This document shows positions 37,752 to 49,934 of a stretch of DNA of 64,000 nucleotides, piece by piece. The translations under genes and the position numbers were made by a program. Position 1 is the first letter of the stretch; every line of letters begins with the position of its first letter. This DNA comes from Tricholoma matsutake (lineage: Eukaryota > Basidiomycota > Agaricomycetes > Agaricales > Tricholomataceae). The DNA lies in contig AP026547.1 in the NCBI GenBank assembly GCA_026075535.2, forward strand, positions 2,294,001 through 2,358,000. Reading direction: 5' to 3'. The notes beneath the pieces are model-generated. The model was not told the DNA's origin. It made no database searches and saw only the letters and a program-made list of their open reading frames with translations.

Positions 37752-40700
37752 ATGCCCTCACTGCCTGTCCATAACCGCTTTGAAGTCTTGTCAGTTGAAT
37801 CCCCGGAGAATGAATCCATTTCTGTGACTGCTCCCCTCTCTGACCCTTCGAAGTTGGCTAAAGACATACCTGCTCTCCCCATCTCTCCTTCTACTCCACA
37901 TCCCAAAATTAAATCATGGGAGCGTAAACTACCATGCAAGTATATTGTGGCATCCACTCCCTCTGCACATTCCTTAAACCTAGCCATTGAACTGCAGACG
38001 ACTGACACTGGACAGATACTCGGTGTCTCTGCGCTCCTGGACTCTGGTGCGACTGGTCTCTTCATCGATTCCCATCTGGTACAACAACATCGTCTAAATA
38101 CTCGCTCACTCTCACGTCCAATACCTGTATATAACGTGGATGGATCCCCAAATGAAGCTGGTGCCATCCGAGAGGTTGCAGACCTGGTTCTCTGTTACAA
38201 AGATCATAGTGAGCGTGCCCTTTTTGCTGTCACTCAATTAGGAAAGCAAAAGGCGATTTTGGGATATCCATGGCTTCGAGACCATAACCCAGAGGTCGAC
38301 TGGCGCACCGGGGAGGTTACCATGAGCCGATGTCCATCCCGCTGTCGGACATGTTTCACAGAAGCCAGGCAAGAACGTCGTGGACAGAAGGCGGCAATAC
38401 GACGAACTCAGAAGTGTCGTGCTGGACCCCTGCCTATACCTGAAGTGGAATTGGAAGGGGTTCCTGATCTAATGCCGGACTCGGATGATGATGATGAGGA
38501 CCCAGAGGAAGTGGAGGAGGGTGATTGGATCTTCTACACTGCGATTCGCTCATCGCATGAGGTGTGTGCCACATCGAACATATCCCAACGCCTTGCCGAG
38601 GCCTTCCACAAAAACAATGCTGCTAAATCCTCTACTAACTCCTTACTCCCTCATCTCCATGAGTTTGAAGACGTGTTCTCCAAGGAGTCATTCGACTCTC
38701 TTCCTGCGCGTAAGCCATGGGATCATGCGATCGAACTCACCCCCGGCGCAACCCCTTCATCCTGCAAGGTCTATCCTCTCTCTCCGGAGGAACAATGGCA
38801 GCTTGACCAGTTCATTGACGAGCACCTGGCCTCTGGACATATTCGACCATCGAAGTCACCCATGGCCTCTCCCTTTTTCTTTGTCAAGAAGAAGGATGGC
38901 TCACTTCGACCGGTTCAAGACTACAGAAGACTCAACAACATCACGGTCAAAAATCGCTACCCACTACCCCTCATCTCTGAACTCGTAAACCAGCTCCATG
39001 GAGCCCGATACTTCACCAAGCTCGATGTCCGTTGGGGCTATAATAATGTGAGGATAAAGGAGGGAGATGAGTGGAAGGCAGCCTTTTGTACCAACCGTGG
39101 TCTTTTTGAACCGCTTGTCATGTTCTTTGGCCTTACTAATAGCCCTGCCACCTTTCAGACCATGATGAACGACATCTTCCATGACCTCATCCTCGAAGGC
39201 GTTGTCTGCATCTATCTTGACGACATCCTCATCTTCACTCGCACGGTTGAAGAGCACCGTCGCATCACGCGCCTTGTCCTAGAGTGACTTCGACGGTACA
39301 AACTCTACCTTCGTCAGGACAAATGCGAGTTCGAAAGGACCAAGATCAAGTACCTCGGCCTGATTATCTCGGAGGGTCAAGTGGAGATGGATCCTATCAA
39401 GGTAAACGGGGTCACAGCTTGGCCAATGCCCACAAACAAGAAGGAGGTGCAGTCTTTCCTGGGCTTCATCAATTTTTATCGGCGTTTTATCAAGGATTTC
39501 TCACATCATGCATGACCACTGTTCGACTTGACAGGAAAGGAGGCATGGAGGTGGGATAATGCACAACAGGAGGCGTTCGAAAAGCTTAAGGAGATGGTCA
39601 CTTCTGCTCCGATCCTTACCTTTGCTGATGATTCGCGTCCTTTTCGTGTAGAAGCCGACAGTTCTGACTTTGCGACGGGCGCTGTGTTGTCTCAGCAGTC
39701 TCTGGAGGACCAGAAGTGGCATCCTGTGGCGTTCTACTCCAAAAGCCTTAGTGCTGTAGAGAGAAACTACGAGATCCATGACAAGGAGATGTTGGCGATA
39801 ATGTGTGCGCTTGAGGAGTGGCGACACTTCCTCGAGGGTGCCCAACACAAGGTGGAAATTTGGACGGATCACAAGAACCTCGAGTACTTCATGACGGCCA
39901 AGAAATTGAACCGTCGTCAAGCTCGTTGGTCCCTGTATCTATCTAGATTCGACTTCTCCTTGCACCACCGTCCGGGTCGCAGCATGGGGAAGACCGATGC
40001 CCTATCCCGACGTGCAGACCATGGGGATGGCAGTGGTGACAACCAAAACATTGTGCTGTTGCAGCCAGACCTGTTCACCATTCGGGCACTGGAAGGCATC
40101 GCACCCCAGGGCGAGGAGCGGGACATTATATGTGACATTCGTCGCGCAAACTGTAGCAGTTTACATGAGGATGTTGTCGCCCGAGCTGTTAAAGAACTCA
40201 GGAAGGGATCGACCCTTTCCTTACGTGCGGCAGAGTGGGCTGAAAAGGAGGACTTGTTGTATTTCAGGGATCGCATCTATGTTCCCAATGACCCAGACCT
40301 TCGCTGGCGCATCATATCCCAACACCATGACTCACAGATTGCTGGCCACCCTGGACGCTGGAAGACCTTGGAGCTCACCTCATGGAACTATTGGTGGCCA
40401 CAAATGTCACGGCTCATTGGTCAGTATTGTCGCACTTGTGACCTTTGCTTACGCACCAAGGTCCCTCGTCGCAAGCCTATTGGTGAGCTACACCCTCTTC
40501 CTGTTCCAGAGAGTCGTTGGGATGTCGTCAGCGTCGACTTTGTGGTGGAATTGCCAGAGTCAAACGGGTTTGATGCGGTGATGTGCACAGTTGACTCAGT
40601 GGGAAAATGCGCTCACTTCATTCCCACTCACACCACTGTCAGTGCCCTAGGTGCCGCTCGACTCTACCTCCACCACGTGTGGAAATTACATGGACTTCCT

Positions 40701-41645
40701 GGTGCCTTCCTCTCGGATCGTGGCCCTCAGTTCATGGCAGAGTTCACTCGTGAGCTGTACCGACTCCTGGGGATCAAACTCCTCGCTTCAACTGCTTATC
40801 ACCCACAAACTGATGGCCAGACGGAGCGAGTCAACCAGGAACTGGAGCAGTACATCCGCCTCTTTGTCAATGAACGCCAGGACGATTGGGATGATCTCCT
40901 TCCTTTGGCCGAGTTCGGGTACAACAACCATGTCCATGCTTCCACTCAACAGACCCCTTTCCTCTTAGACACTGGAGGACATCCACGCATGGGATTTGAA
41001 CCTCGCCAAACTCCCTCACACATCAAGACAGTGAATGAGTTCACAGAATGCATGAGGGATAGCTTGGAGGAGGCAAGGGCAGCCTTAGCAAAGGCGAAGG
41101 ATGACATGGCGCGATTTTACAACCAGCGCCACTCCCCAACCCCTCAGTACAAGGTTGGTGATCGAGTTTATCTCGACTCCAGTGACATCTCCACTACACG
41201 TCCATCCAAGAAACTCGCTCATCGCTTCTTGGGACCTTTCCCCATTGTCAAGTGCGTTGGAACACATGCCTATTGTCTATGCCTCCCAGCCTCCATGTCC
41301 AGACTCCATCCCATCTTCCATGTCGTCAAATTGCTTCCAGCTCCCCCAGATCCGTTCCCGGGACGCCATTCACACCCACCACCACCACCTACAGTGATCG
41401 AGGGAGAACCCCAATATGAAGTCGAGTCAATCTTGGACAGTCGTTTGCGTTGAGGAAAACTCCAGTATTTGGTACATTGGAAGGGTTATGGGTATGAGGA
41501 GAACTCATGGGTTGAAGAGTCTGACGTAAATGCCCCTCGGTTAATCAAGGAATTCCACCGACGGCACACTGCTACACCGCGTCGCATTCAAGTCACGGAC
41601 TTTGGTCGTATACGATTTCGAATGCATCGGGGTGATGCATCTTAG
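37752..41645 (+). pseudogene. Gypsy pol (PR-RT-RH-IN-chromodomain) with three TGA stops
   Basis: Open in the -1 frame relative to gag from about 37701; first ATG 37752. Protease LLDSGATGLFID (about 38035). RT FFFVKKKDGSLRPVQDYRRL, YPLPLISELVNQL, and catalytic YLDD (about 39210). RNase H VEADSSDFATGAVL, HDKEMLA, WTDHKNLEYF. Integrase zinc finger (HDSQIAGHPG..CRTCDLC), then the D, D, E motifs (VDFVVELP, LSDRGPQF, YHPQTDGQTERVNQEL). C-terminal chromodomain LQYLVHWKGYGYEENSWVEE. TGA at 39285, 39513 and 41451 replaces expected Arg in each place. Apart from these the frame is intact to the stop at 41643. Confidence 0.95.
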
Positions 41646-41656
41646 AGAGGGGGTGA

Positions 41657-42082
41657 TGTAAGGGGACTAGGGGGGTGCCCTGTGTGTTTTTCCTATTTTT
41701 TATGTTCGTCCCATATTTTTCCCCACCTCATTTCCTTCTATTCTTCATTTTCTATGATTTTTCCGGATTTTATTACTAATTTTCCCTTGCTATCATGTTT
41801 GTATATGTTGACACTTTTATATTTAGAGGCGGAGTACCCCTTCCGACACATACCCCTTGGTATGATGTCATTCGGCAGCCTTGATCTGCCTATCTCCGCC
41901 TTTTTCTATTTTTAGGTTATATTTGATTTTTGTTGTCTTCACATATACTGGGCATCAGCAAGGGGATCCTTAGAGTTTTCTCTTTGGATTTCCCTTTGCT
42001 AGGTGTCTCCCCAATGCCTGTATTATGTAGTATAATTTTAACTTCGGATTTCCCTTTGCTAGAGGCTCAGGTTGCCCTTATA
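41657..42082 (+). repeat. Gypsy right LTR (426 bp)
   Basis: Same length as the left LTR, with six substitutions read by eye (around 41876, 41886-41887, 41934-41935 and 42006). Confidence 0.95.
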
Positions 42083-42810
42083 CCCTCCCAAGTCTTTGCA
42101 GACTTTAGGTCTGCAATAGCAATCAAAATCCTGGCTGTGAACCCAGCGCCAGAGATCACTAAGATAGCTGACAAATTTGAGTGCCTCACAGCTGCCAATG
42201 TCGCCATCCCCAAGCTAGTACAGGCGATGATCCTACTTGCTGCCATGCCACGCAAGTATGATTCATTATCTGCCACAGTCCTTAACACGACTGCTACTAG
42301 CGCCTTGATGTTTAAACATGTCAAGGACTCCATTGTTGCTGAAGCCTCTAGGTGCATGGCAGTTGGAAAGCCCACCGGCCTGCCTCAGGCAAATAAGCTT
42401 TTGGCTGTCAAGCGCAAAGGGGGAAACCCCAAATGGCAAAACAACAATGGAGAGTCATCCCAAAAGTGTGGATGATGCAGGGACAAGAAGACTAAGGAGG
42501 ATAAGCCCAAAGAGAAGCATCCCACCTCACCTCCAGTGCCTTTACCACCATAAATGGTAATAGCACCATCATACCGCCGATGCTGCTCATTCAGCGCATC
42601 GAACAGCATGACCACACTCCCACAAGGGACCCTCGCTGCCGACCGCCTGCACAGGCATATATGGGTGCAGCCTCTACTGAATATCAGCAAGCTCAAGACA
42701 CCCTTGAGCAAATGCAACTTCCATGCAGCGCAAAAAATCTGCGACCACTGGAAGAGCACCTGACGGTGTGAGAAGGTAAGAGAAGGAAGATTGAACCAGA
42801 ACCTAGGATC

Positions 42811-45800
42811 GTGGAGGTCAAAGATGATACCATCTCCCTTGGATCAGAGCCTCTGGTTTCTGATGAAGAAGTGTGGAAAGCCATTGACGAGATGCTCATC
42901 AATGAACCACTTGAAACAGGAGGATATGATGACAGGTCAGTCCTTTTCCCTGCTGCAAGCACAAAGACTAATATTCCAATGATTACAGCAAACTTTTCAT
43001 GTGAAATCTTACTGCTATTAAATGTATCATGGAACTATTTAGATCTTAATATATGTGTTATGTGTGCAAACAGAAATTGTAAGAAAGGGGCTGACTGGAT
43101 CATGGATTCAGGTGCATCAAAGCACTTCACTGGTGAGATGAAAGATTTTGCTTCTTACAAGCCTTTACCAAGAAAGGACTCTACCTTGGTTCAAACAGCC
43201 ACATGTACTACTCATATAGTAGGAAAAGGAGCAGTCTTCATTAGACATCAGGTAGTATGTCATGGGAAGTCAGAGACAGGTGAAATGCAATTATACCCCA
43301 TCTACTACATACCTGACTATAATACTCGATTACTGTCAATGGGCATCTTTTTACAAGATGGAAGTGATGTGCATGGTTCCTCTGCACACATTTCATTTTT
43401 CGAGAAAGGAAACCCAATAATGGATTGTGTCCCTCTTAGGAGACACGACATGATCTATTGGGCTTGGACTCATATATTGAGCACCAAGAGGATCAATGTT
43501 GCGACCATGTATGTTGCTGACTACTTGACTTGGCATAGGCAACTTGGACACCCATCCAAAGAGGCGCTAGGGAAAATGCCTAACAGCACCATAAAATTCC
43601 CAAGGAATTTAATTATTCCTAAAGACAAAATTATATGTCCAGGGTGCGCTGAAGGGAAAATGACATCAAAATCTTTTCCCAAATCAAATTCACGTGCAGA
43701 GAAATCCTTTGAATTAATACATTCTGATCTAAAGGAACTCCCAGTACTATCGTACCACAAACATAAATACTTTATTGTATTTCTGGACGACAAAACATCA
43801 CATATCTGGGTTCAGTGCCTTAGAAAGAAGTCTGATGCTGCTGCAGTGATTAGACAATTTCAGGCAATGGCTTTGACCCAGTATGGCGCTACAATCAAGC
43901 GCTGGCATGTTGATCCAGGGGGGGAGTTCAAAGATTGTGAGCTACAAAATATGCTCAAGTATTTCAGCATCAAAATAGCGATGTCTGCACCCCACGTTCA
44001 CCAACAGAATGGGTGCACAGAGCATGCCATAAGGACAATAATGGAAAAGTTGCAAAGCCTGCGATTTACTGCTTGTCTACCACAATCATGGTGGGAATTT
44101 TGCATTGAACATGCAACACACCTATACAACCGAACCCCAATAAGGTGCCTGAAATGGCTGACACCTTTTGAGGACCTGAATAAAGTCTGCCCAGATCTAA
44201 ACAATCTGAAGGTCTTTGGTTGCAGTGCTTACATCTATCTACCCAAGGAGAAATGTTTAACCACATTAGCTCCTCGATCAGAGTTAATGATGTACCTAGG
44301 ATTAGAAGATGGCATTAAAGCATACCATTTCATGTGACTTAGTGGCACAATATCCATTGGTGCTACAGCACTATTTGATGAAACATTGTTTCCATGCTGT
44401 CCCAGAGCTAAAACTCCTGCCAAGACAGACCTTGTTGATTTTCCACCTCCAGAACCAGAAGATGACAACCACTCATCTGGAATGGATGGTGATGATTCTA
44501 TACTGCCACAAAATCTGCCCCTTCCTCCATCATCAGAAAAAGATGATGATGATGTACCAAGCGAGCAAAAGGCACATGATGATGCAACTGACACTCCTCC
44601 TCTGCCACCTCCAGTAACCACTGAGGACTTGACTTTTGTCCAAGATGTGATGATCAACAGGAATGGCAGCAATTGCCCCATTGATTAGGCAGGCAGAGGA
44701 ACATCCCAAACCATCCTGGCAATACCTATGGAGAGAAGCAACTCCCCTCTGACATAGAGAGAGACATTGCACGTGATCAATATTGGAAGAGATCTGTGGG
44801 TCAAGATTTGGATCATAACCGAACACGACCACAATCTCAACAGCAAGAACTGGTTGCTGGACCAAGTTTGGCACCCCACAAGAGTGTGCCTGATTCTAAT
44901 AATCAAGAACATGATCACCCAATGGGGGAACCAGTCGAAGCAGGTTATATTCAAAAGATAACCAAGGAAGGTGGAGATAAGCTTATTCACTGGCTGTTGT
45001 CAAAAGCAGTCACACCATCAAGCAAAATAAGCCAAGTTCCAAACCAATTTTGCAACATTGCGCGCCTACCACGGCAGCAGCAACTTGAGTGGAAACAGGC
45101 TTGTCGTGAAGAATTAGAGGCTCTTCACAAGCGACAAGTATATGACATTGTCGATCTTCCACATGATCAAAAAATGATCAAAAATAGATGGGTTTTCTCC
45201 ATAAAATCGGACAGAAGAAAACAAGCCAGACTCATGGCCAAAGGCTTTTCACAAGTTGAAGGTGTTGACTTTGATGAGATTTTCTCACCAGTAGTCCGCT
45301 ACAAGACCATACACCTCATGTTTGCACTTGCATCTCTAGAAGGCATGTATATGACCAGTCTAGATGTAAAAACTGCATTTTTATACGGCAAACTAGATGA
45401 GGAGATCTATATGGATCAACCCGAGGGTTTCAGACTTGAGGGAAAAGAGTGCAAAGTAATGCACTTACACCGAGCATTGTATGGCCTTAAACAGGCCTCA
45501 CTAGCATGGTGGAAAGAGCTAGAGGCATTTATGCACACCATTGGGTTTGTGCATGCCAGCTCCGATGCCAGCATTTTCATACACAAGGATCCTAAGACAG
45601 GCAGCATTGTTATTGCGCTGGTCTATGTTGATGATGGCTTGTTCATGGGGAAGAACAAGAAACTTGTGGATGAAAAGAAGAATGCTTGTCTAAAGCATTG
45701 GGAGTGCCATAGTACTGAAAAAGTCATGGAATTCTTAGGCATGTGCATCACCCAGACTGCAAATAAAGTCAAACTTGATCAAACTGAATATCTTGCCAAA

Positions 45801-46614
45801 GTGCTCGAGAGGTTCAAGATGACAAATGCCAAATTTGCCCCCACTCCACTCCTGACTGGTTACAAACTGTCAGAAAACACAGCGATGCCAAACATGGCGC
45901 TTAGATCAAAATATCAGTCTGTGATCAGATCTTTATTGTATCTGATGCTTGGAACGTGACCTGATATCGCTTACATGGTAATCAAGATGTCACAATTCTC
46001 GGCTAATCCTAGCCAAGAACATCTAGATAATGTGATGTACATCATGCGCTATCTGGTGGGAACCCAGAAATATAACATTGTCTATGATGGAGAGAAATCC
46101 AAAAGGCTACAGGCCTTCACAGACTCTGATTGGGGAGCTGACACTGTCAAGCACTGATCTACAACGGGTTACTTTGCTACTCTAGTGAGTGGCATTGTGT
46201 GCTGGCAGTCCTGTTTACAAAAAAACTGTAGCACTGTCATCCACAGAAGCTGAATATATGGCTCTCTCTGACACTTGTCGGCAGATAGCGTGGATAGAGT
46301 CCCTATTCCAGGAACTTGGATATATACTGAAGCACATACCAATCTGCGCTGATAATCAGGGATCCATCTTTATCAGATCAAATCCAGTTCAGGAAAGAAG
46401 GACCAAACATATAGACTATACCCACAAATGCATAGAAAATGACAAAGTCACAGTCATTTTCATTCCTGGAAGTGATAATTCGGCTGACATGTTTACAAAG
46501 AACCTTGGCGCCATCCTATTTAGGAAATTTAGAGAGCATGATATTCCAATTTTGCCTACAACAGCCATTCTATTACATATTACCACATACTCATTCACAT
46601 GTTTCCACCACTAA
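42811..46614 (+). pseudogene. Copia pol (PR-IN-RT-RH), broken
   Basis: Segment 42811-44337: protease-like WIMDSGASKHFTG, GAG-pre-integrase WHRQLGHPSKEALGK, integrase core (FIVFLDD.., HVDPGGEFKD, HQQNGCTEHAIRT). 44796-45959: RT with NRWVFSIKSD, AFLYGKLDEEIYMDQPEGF, LYGLKQASLAWW and catalytic YVDD. 45975-46614: RNase H with TDSDWGAD and STEAEYMALSDT, then CADNQGS. TGA stops at 44335, 45957 and 46155 each fall where Arg is expected. An extra A in a homopolymer near 46215 shifts frame. The 44338-44795 linker is acidic and Pro-rich. Confidence 0.9.
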
Positions 46615-46771
46615 TTTCAATAGTTATGCCCATCTCCAGGTCAATTTGAGTGAGTACTCAAGAACCAAGGGAGAAGGGATGAGAGTGAACACATGAAGCC
46701 AAAGTTTTGATGGGTGGCCAAGTACCTGAAATTGCCAGATTTGGTACCCCCCACAGCAAAATATTCATATC

Positions 46772-47032
46772 TGTTGGAGCAGACTATATATGCTGCACAG
46801 GGGAAGAGACTACATGTTCCTTACAACCTACCTGGGGTTTAGTTAGACTTACAGCTAGGGTTAACAGAGGTAAGAACACTGTATTCCTACTATGGTACAG
46901 GTTCTCCTTATATACATAATAATAAGGATATCACATGACTCCAGAGGAATATGCATATGAAACATGTAACAATATTGGTAATTAATGTGGGAGAATATGC
47001 ACAGGCAACAATATTGGTAATTAATTTCAACA
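46772..47032 (-). repeat. Copia LTR in inverted orientation (261 bp)
   Basis: Reverse complement of the 35205-35466 LTR. On its own strand it is preceded by GAGGGTGGG (polypurine-like) and followed by GATATG. The GATAT matches the 5-bp flank of the left LTR. So it behaves like the displaced 3' LTR of the same insertion, flipped with its flank. Confidence 0.85.
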
Positions 47033-47098
47033 CCCACCCTCAAACTGTACAGCACTCTAAGCAGCTAAGTTTGAACCTCGAAAGTAATTCCAAGAGAG

Positions 47099-47585
47099 TT
47101 TGTGGGTGATAGGTGGTCGAAGCAAGGAGTTTGATCCCCAGAAGTCAGTACAGCTTGTGAGTGAACTCTGCCACAAACTGAGGGCCACAGTCAGAAAGGA
47201 AAGTGCCAGGAAGTCCATGTAATTTCCACACATGGTGGAGATAGAGTTGGGTGGCACCCAGGGCACTGACAGTGGTGTGAGTGGGAATGAAGTGAGCACA
47301 TCTCCCCAATAAATCAACTGTGCACATCACTGCATCGAACCCATTTGACTTTGGCAACTCCACCACAAAGTTGACACTGACAACATCCCAATAACTCTCT
47401 GGAACAGGAAGAGGGTGTAGCTTGCCATTGGGTTTGCGATGAGGAATATTGGTGCATAGGCAAAGGTCACAAGTATGACAATACTGACCAATGAGCTGTG
47501 ACATTTGTGGCCACCAATAATTCTGTGAGGTGAGCTCCAAGGTCTTCCAGCATCCAGGATGACCAGCAATCTGTGAGTCATGGTC
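47099..47585 (-). pseudogene. Gypsy integrase fragment, CpG-depleted
   Basis: Minus strand reads HDSQIAGHPGCWKTLELTSQ, YCHTCDLCLCTNIPHRKP, WDVVSVNFVVELPKSNGFDA, up to AYHPQT-equivalent sequence. It is a close relative of the integrase at 40320-40810. Most replacements (R to C, R to Q, R to H, D to N) correspond to CG-to-TG or CG-to-CA. On its 3' side it is joined to a Copia-like 3' internal end and LTR, forming a chimera. Confidence 0.88.
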
Positions 47586-48300
47586 ACTATGGGGCCCAAG
47601 GGGTAGGAAAACTATCCCACATTTCATACCTTTAGATAGTGTAAAATGATATATTTATGGTATAGTTTTCATGCATTGATAAACCCCAAAATGGGATAAG
47701 TTTCATCAGGAGTTGGCATGAAAATCTACCACTAAGAGGAGTGAAAAAGAATGCTTTTCCCTACCTGTAAGGGATGAGTCGATGGGATGAAAACCTCCCA
47801 CATTTTGTCCCCAGTTCATCCCACACCAAATTCATCCCATGGGATGGTTTTCATCTTTATATGGCACAGCTGGGGCTGACCTGTGTTTCCATGCGAAACA
47901 CAGGTCTCAGAAACATGTTTTGTGACTTCTAATCCATGTTTCCTTGGGATAACCATTACATAATCACCTTTTTGGCAGTGCTTACATAAGGTGTTTCTCA
48001 AGGAAACACACATCAAAGTCACAAAACATGTTTCTGAGGCCTGTGTTTTCATGGGAAACACAGGCCAGCCCCAGCTGTATGGGCATAAATAACACCCCTC
48101 TACCTGGGTTGAATTCCATCAACTTTCCAGGGGTTTAAGAGGAATGAAAGAACCTGCCTACAATGTATTTTCATCCCATTAGGGATGTTGGCTGGATGAA
48201 TTTCTCCTTTTTACAAAGGAATTTTCAGACCATTGATAGAATAGTTTCATCATGTATCAGAATAAATTTCAAGCCACTAGAATACAAAATCTACTCGAAA
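47586..48300. repeat. AT-rich GGGATGAAA-repeat region with MITE
   Basis: Contains many copies of CATCCCA/TGGGATGAA (47690-47850, 48110-48200), interrupted by the MITE at 47867-48077. Similar motif-rich DNA recurs at 50330-50830. No coding capacity. Confidence 0.55.
47867..48077. mobile_element. Foldback MITE (family D), 211 bp
   Basis: The ends are about 60-bp inverted repeats starting CAGCTGGGGCTGACCTGTGT. They also hold a short inner palindrome (CTGTGTTTCC..GAAACACAG) and share AGAAACATGTTTTGTGACTT. The same terminal sequence bounds the 648-bp palindrome at 60855-61502. Confidence 0.85.
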
Positions 48301-49680
48301 GAAGTGAAAAAATCCCCCTGACCCCCCATCATTGTGTCCCCATCAGCCCATTGTCCCATTGTGGCCCCATTGTTGTCCCTGTCCCCATTGTCCCATTGTC
48401 GTTGTCCCCATTTCATTGTTGGTGCCTGCACCATCCTCAGAACCCTCATACACCCTGCAAGCAGTGCTCACAGCAGTGTACCATCCCCCCCCTCTCCCTT
48501 GTCATCCTTGCCACCACCGTTGTTGTCCCCTTGTCCTCCACTTTGTTGTCTCCCCATCCTCATTGTTGTCTGTCGTGCCCCTTGGTGTCGGTGTTGTTGG
48601 TGTCCTGTGTCATTGTCCCCCTGTTGTCCCATTGTGGCGGGTGGCCTTGTTGTCCTGCCATCATTGTTGTCCCCTGTTGTTGTCCCCCTCTCCCATTGTT
48701 CTCCCCTCCCATTGTTCCCCCCTCCTGTTGTTCCCCTTCCTGTTGTTCCCCCCTCCTGTTGTTCTTCCCTCTCATCGTTCCCCCCTCTTGTCGTCCTCCC
48801 CCTCCCACTGGTTCGTCATCAAGCACCCACAATCACCCTGCCAGCAGGGGCTCACAGCGGTGTGTGGTGGGTGGTGGCTCAGGGTCATTATTGTCACAGT
48901 TAGTAACTAAAAAGTTTGTTAGTAAAAATAAATGAAATGAGAAGAAAAAAAAACATACCAGTGGCCCAAGACTGATGACATCTCTTGGGCCTTTTTTTTG
49001 GTTTGCCTTGTCGATCCCCCCTCTCCCCACATCCCATTGTTGTTGTTGTCATCCCCTGTTGTCATTCCCCTGTTGTCATTGTTGTTGTCCCATCCTCGTC
49101 CTCATTGTTCCCCCATCCCTCTCCTCCTTCTCATGCCTGCATTGCATTGGCATGCTGCTGTCATTGTTGTTGTCCTCCCCATCGTTCGCTCATGCCATCC
49201 CAGTGTTTTCATTGCCCCTTGTTGTCCCATCATCATTGTCATCAATGTACCTAAAAGGTTTGTTAGTAAAAAAAGAATAGAATGAGAAAGAAAAAAAAAC
49301 ATACCTGTGGCCCAAGAGATGTCAACGCATCAACAACGTCTCTTGGGCCCTTTTTGTGTTTGGTTTGTCTTCGTCTCGTCATTGTGTTGGCATCTCGTCG
49401 TTGCCGTTCATGTCGTTTTGGAGTTGCACCCATTCCCACCCTGCGAGCAGTTGCTCACAGTGGTGGTTCTTGGGTGGTGGCTGTGTCAGTCGTCATTGTG
49501 GTTTTTGGGCCATGGCATCATTAGAGATTAAAATAAAACCTATCATTAATGAAAAATGAGTTGGTTATAACAAAACAACAATTTAAAAAAACATACCAGT
49601 AAATGAAAATGAACAAGAAAAGAAAAAAACTTACCTGTGGTCCAAGAGACATCAATGATGTCTCTTGGGCCTCATTTTAG
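48301..49680 (-). repeat. Hairpin/intron modules III (three units)
   Basis: Each unit holds pyrimidine-rich low-complexity DNA and a GAGCA..TGCTCACAG hairpin (48458, 48838, 49443). Next comes a GGCCCAAGA..TCTTGGGCC hairpin (48972-49003, 49310-49349, 49640-49670) and, directly after it on the minus strand, an intron-like block. The clearest runs 49303-49251: CAG|GTATGTTTTTTTTT, branch TTTACTAACAAACC, acceptor TTTTAG|GTACATTG. A second runs about 48957-48905. Plus-strand open frames here are low-complexity shadows. Product, if any, unknown. Confidence 0.5.
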
Positions 49681-49934
49681 GAGTGGGCAGGGGAGTGGTG
49701 GTGGTAGTGGTGAAAGTGGTGAGTGGTATGGTGGTGGTAGAGGCGGTAGGAGGGAGGTGTTGAGATTCACACCGTGATCACTCAATTTGATGTGTGTTCT
49801 ACTTCTGGCACATCTCTTTGATGCGCAAGACAAACACAGTATGTGATCAGCCGACATCAGCTTCTCTGATGCGTGTACTATTATTAACACTCCCTTTGAT
49901 GCATTTTGCTGCTACCATGTTAAACAGAAAAGAT

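Larger units (their letters stand above)
36036..42082 (+). mobile_element. Ty3/Gypsy chromovirus, full length, nested in Copia gag
   Basis: 6,047 bp with two 426-bp LTRs and a 5-bp TSD CCCTC (36031-36035, 42083-42087). The order gag, protease, RT, RNase H, integrase, chromodomain identifies a chromovirus. A purine-rich tract AGAGAGGGGGTGA precedes the right LTR. By eye the LTRs differ at 6 of 426 positions. Five in-frame stops, all TGA, interrupt gag and pol. Confidence 0.96.
35695..42475 (+). pseudogene. Copia gag, split by Gypsy insertion
   Basis: The N-terminal part (35695-36035) reads STLEKLVQTFDGSNYIQWAD and ends YGVDGPS. The C-terminal part (42088-42475) starts QVFADFRSAIAIKIL. Removing 36036-42087 (element plus one TSD copy) rejoins the frame exactly. 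A zinc-knuckle-like KCG-stop-C at 42473 carries an in-frame TGA. UBN2/gag-pre-type capsid protein of Copia elements. Confidence 0.85.
35205..46735 (+). mobile_element. Ty1/Copia retrotransposon, disrupted
   Basis: Left LTR 35205-35466, then gag (35695 on), interrupted by a 6-kb Gypsy element (36036-42082) and resuming at 42088. Protease, integrase, RT and RNase H segments run to 46614. The internal region ends with a purine-rich GATGGGTGG at about 46730, where a direct right LTR would be expected. Instead host-like flank and an LTR in inverted orientation (46772-47032) follow. Several TGA stops and at least one frameshift make it non-autonomous. Confidence 0.9.

Noticed and set aside
36628..41645. 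TGA as a sense codon in the Gypsy element
   Set aside because: Host genes in the window end normally at TGA, and the CpG-depleted relative at 47.1 kb shows the same CG-to-TG mutation type.
48252..49559. Several long plus-strand open frames (Cys/Pro/Ser-rich)
   Set aside because: Three overlapping frames are all open because the DNA is low-complexity CCATTGTTGTCC repeat. Splice signals point to the other strand.
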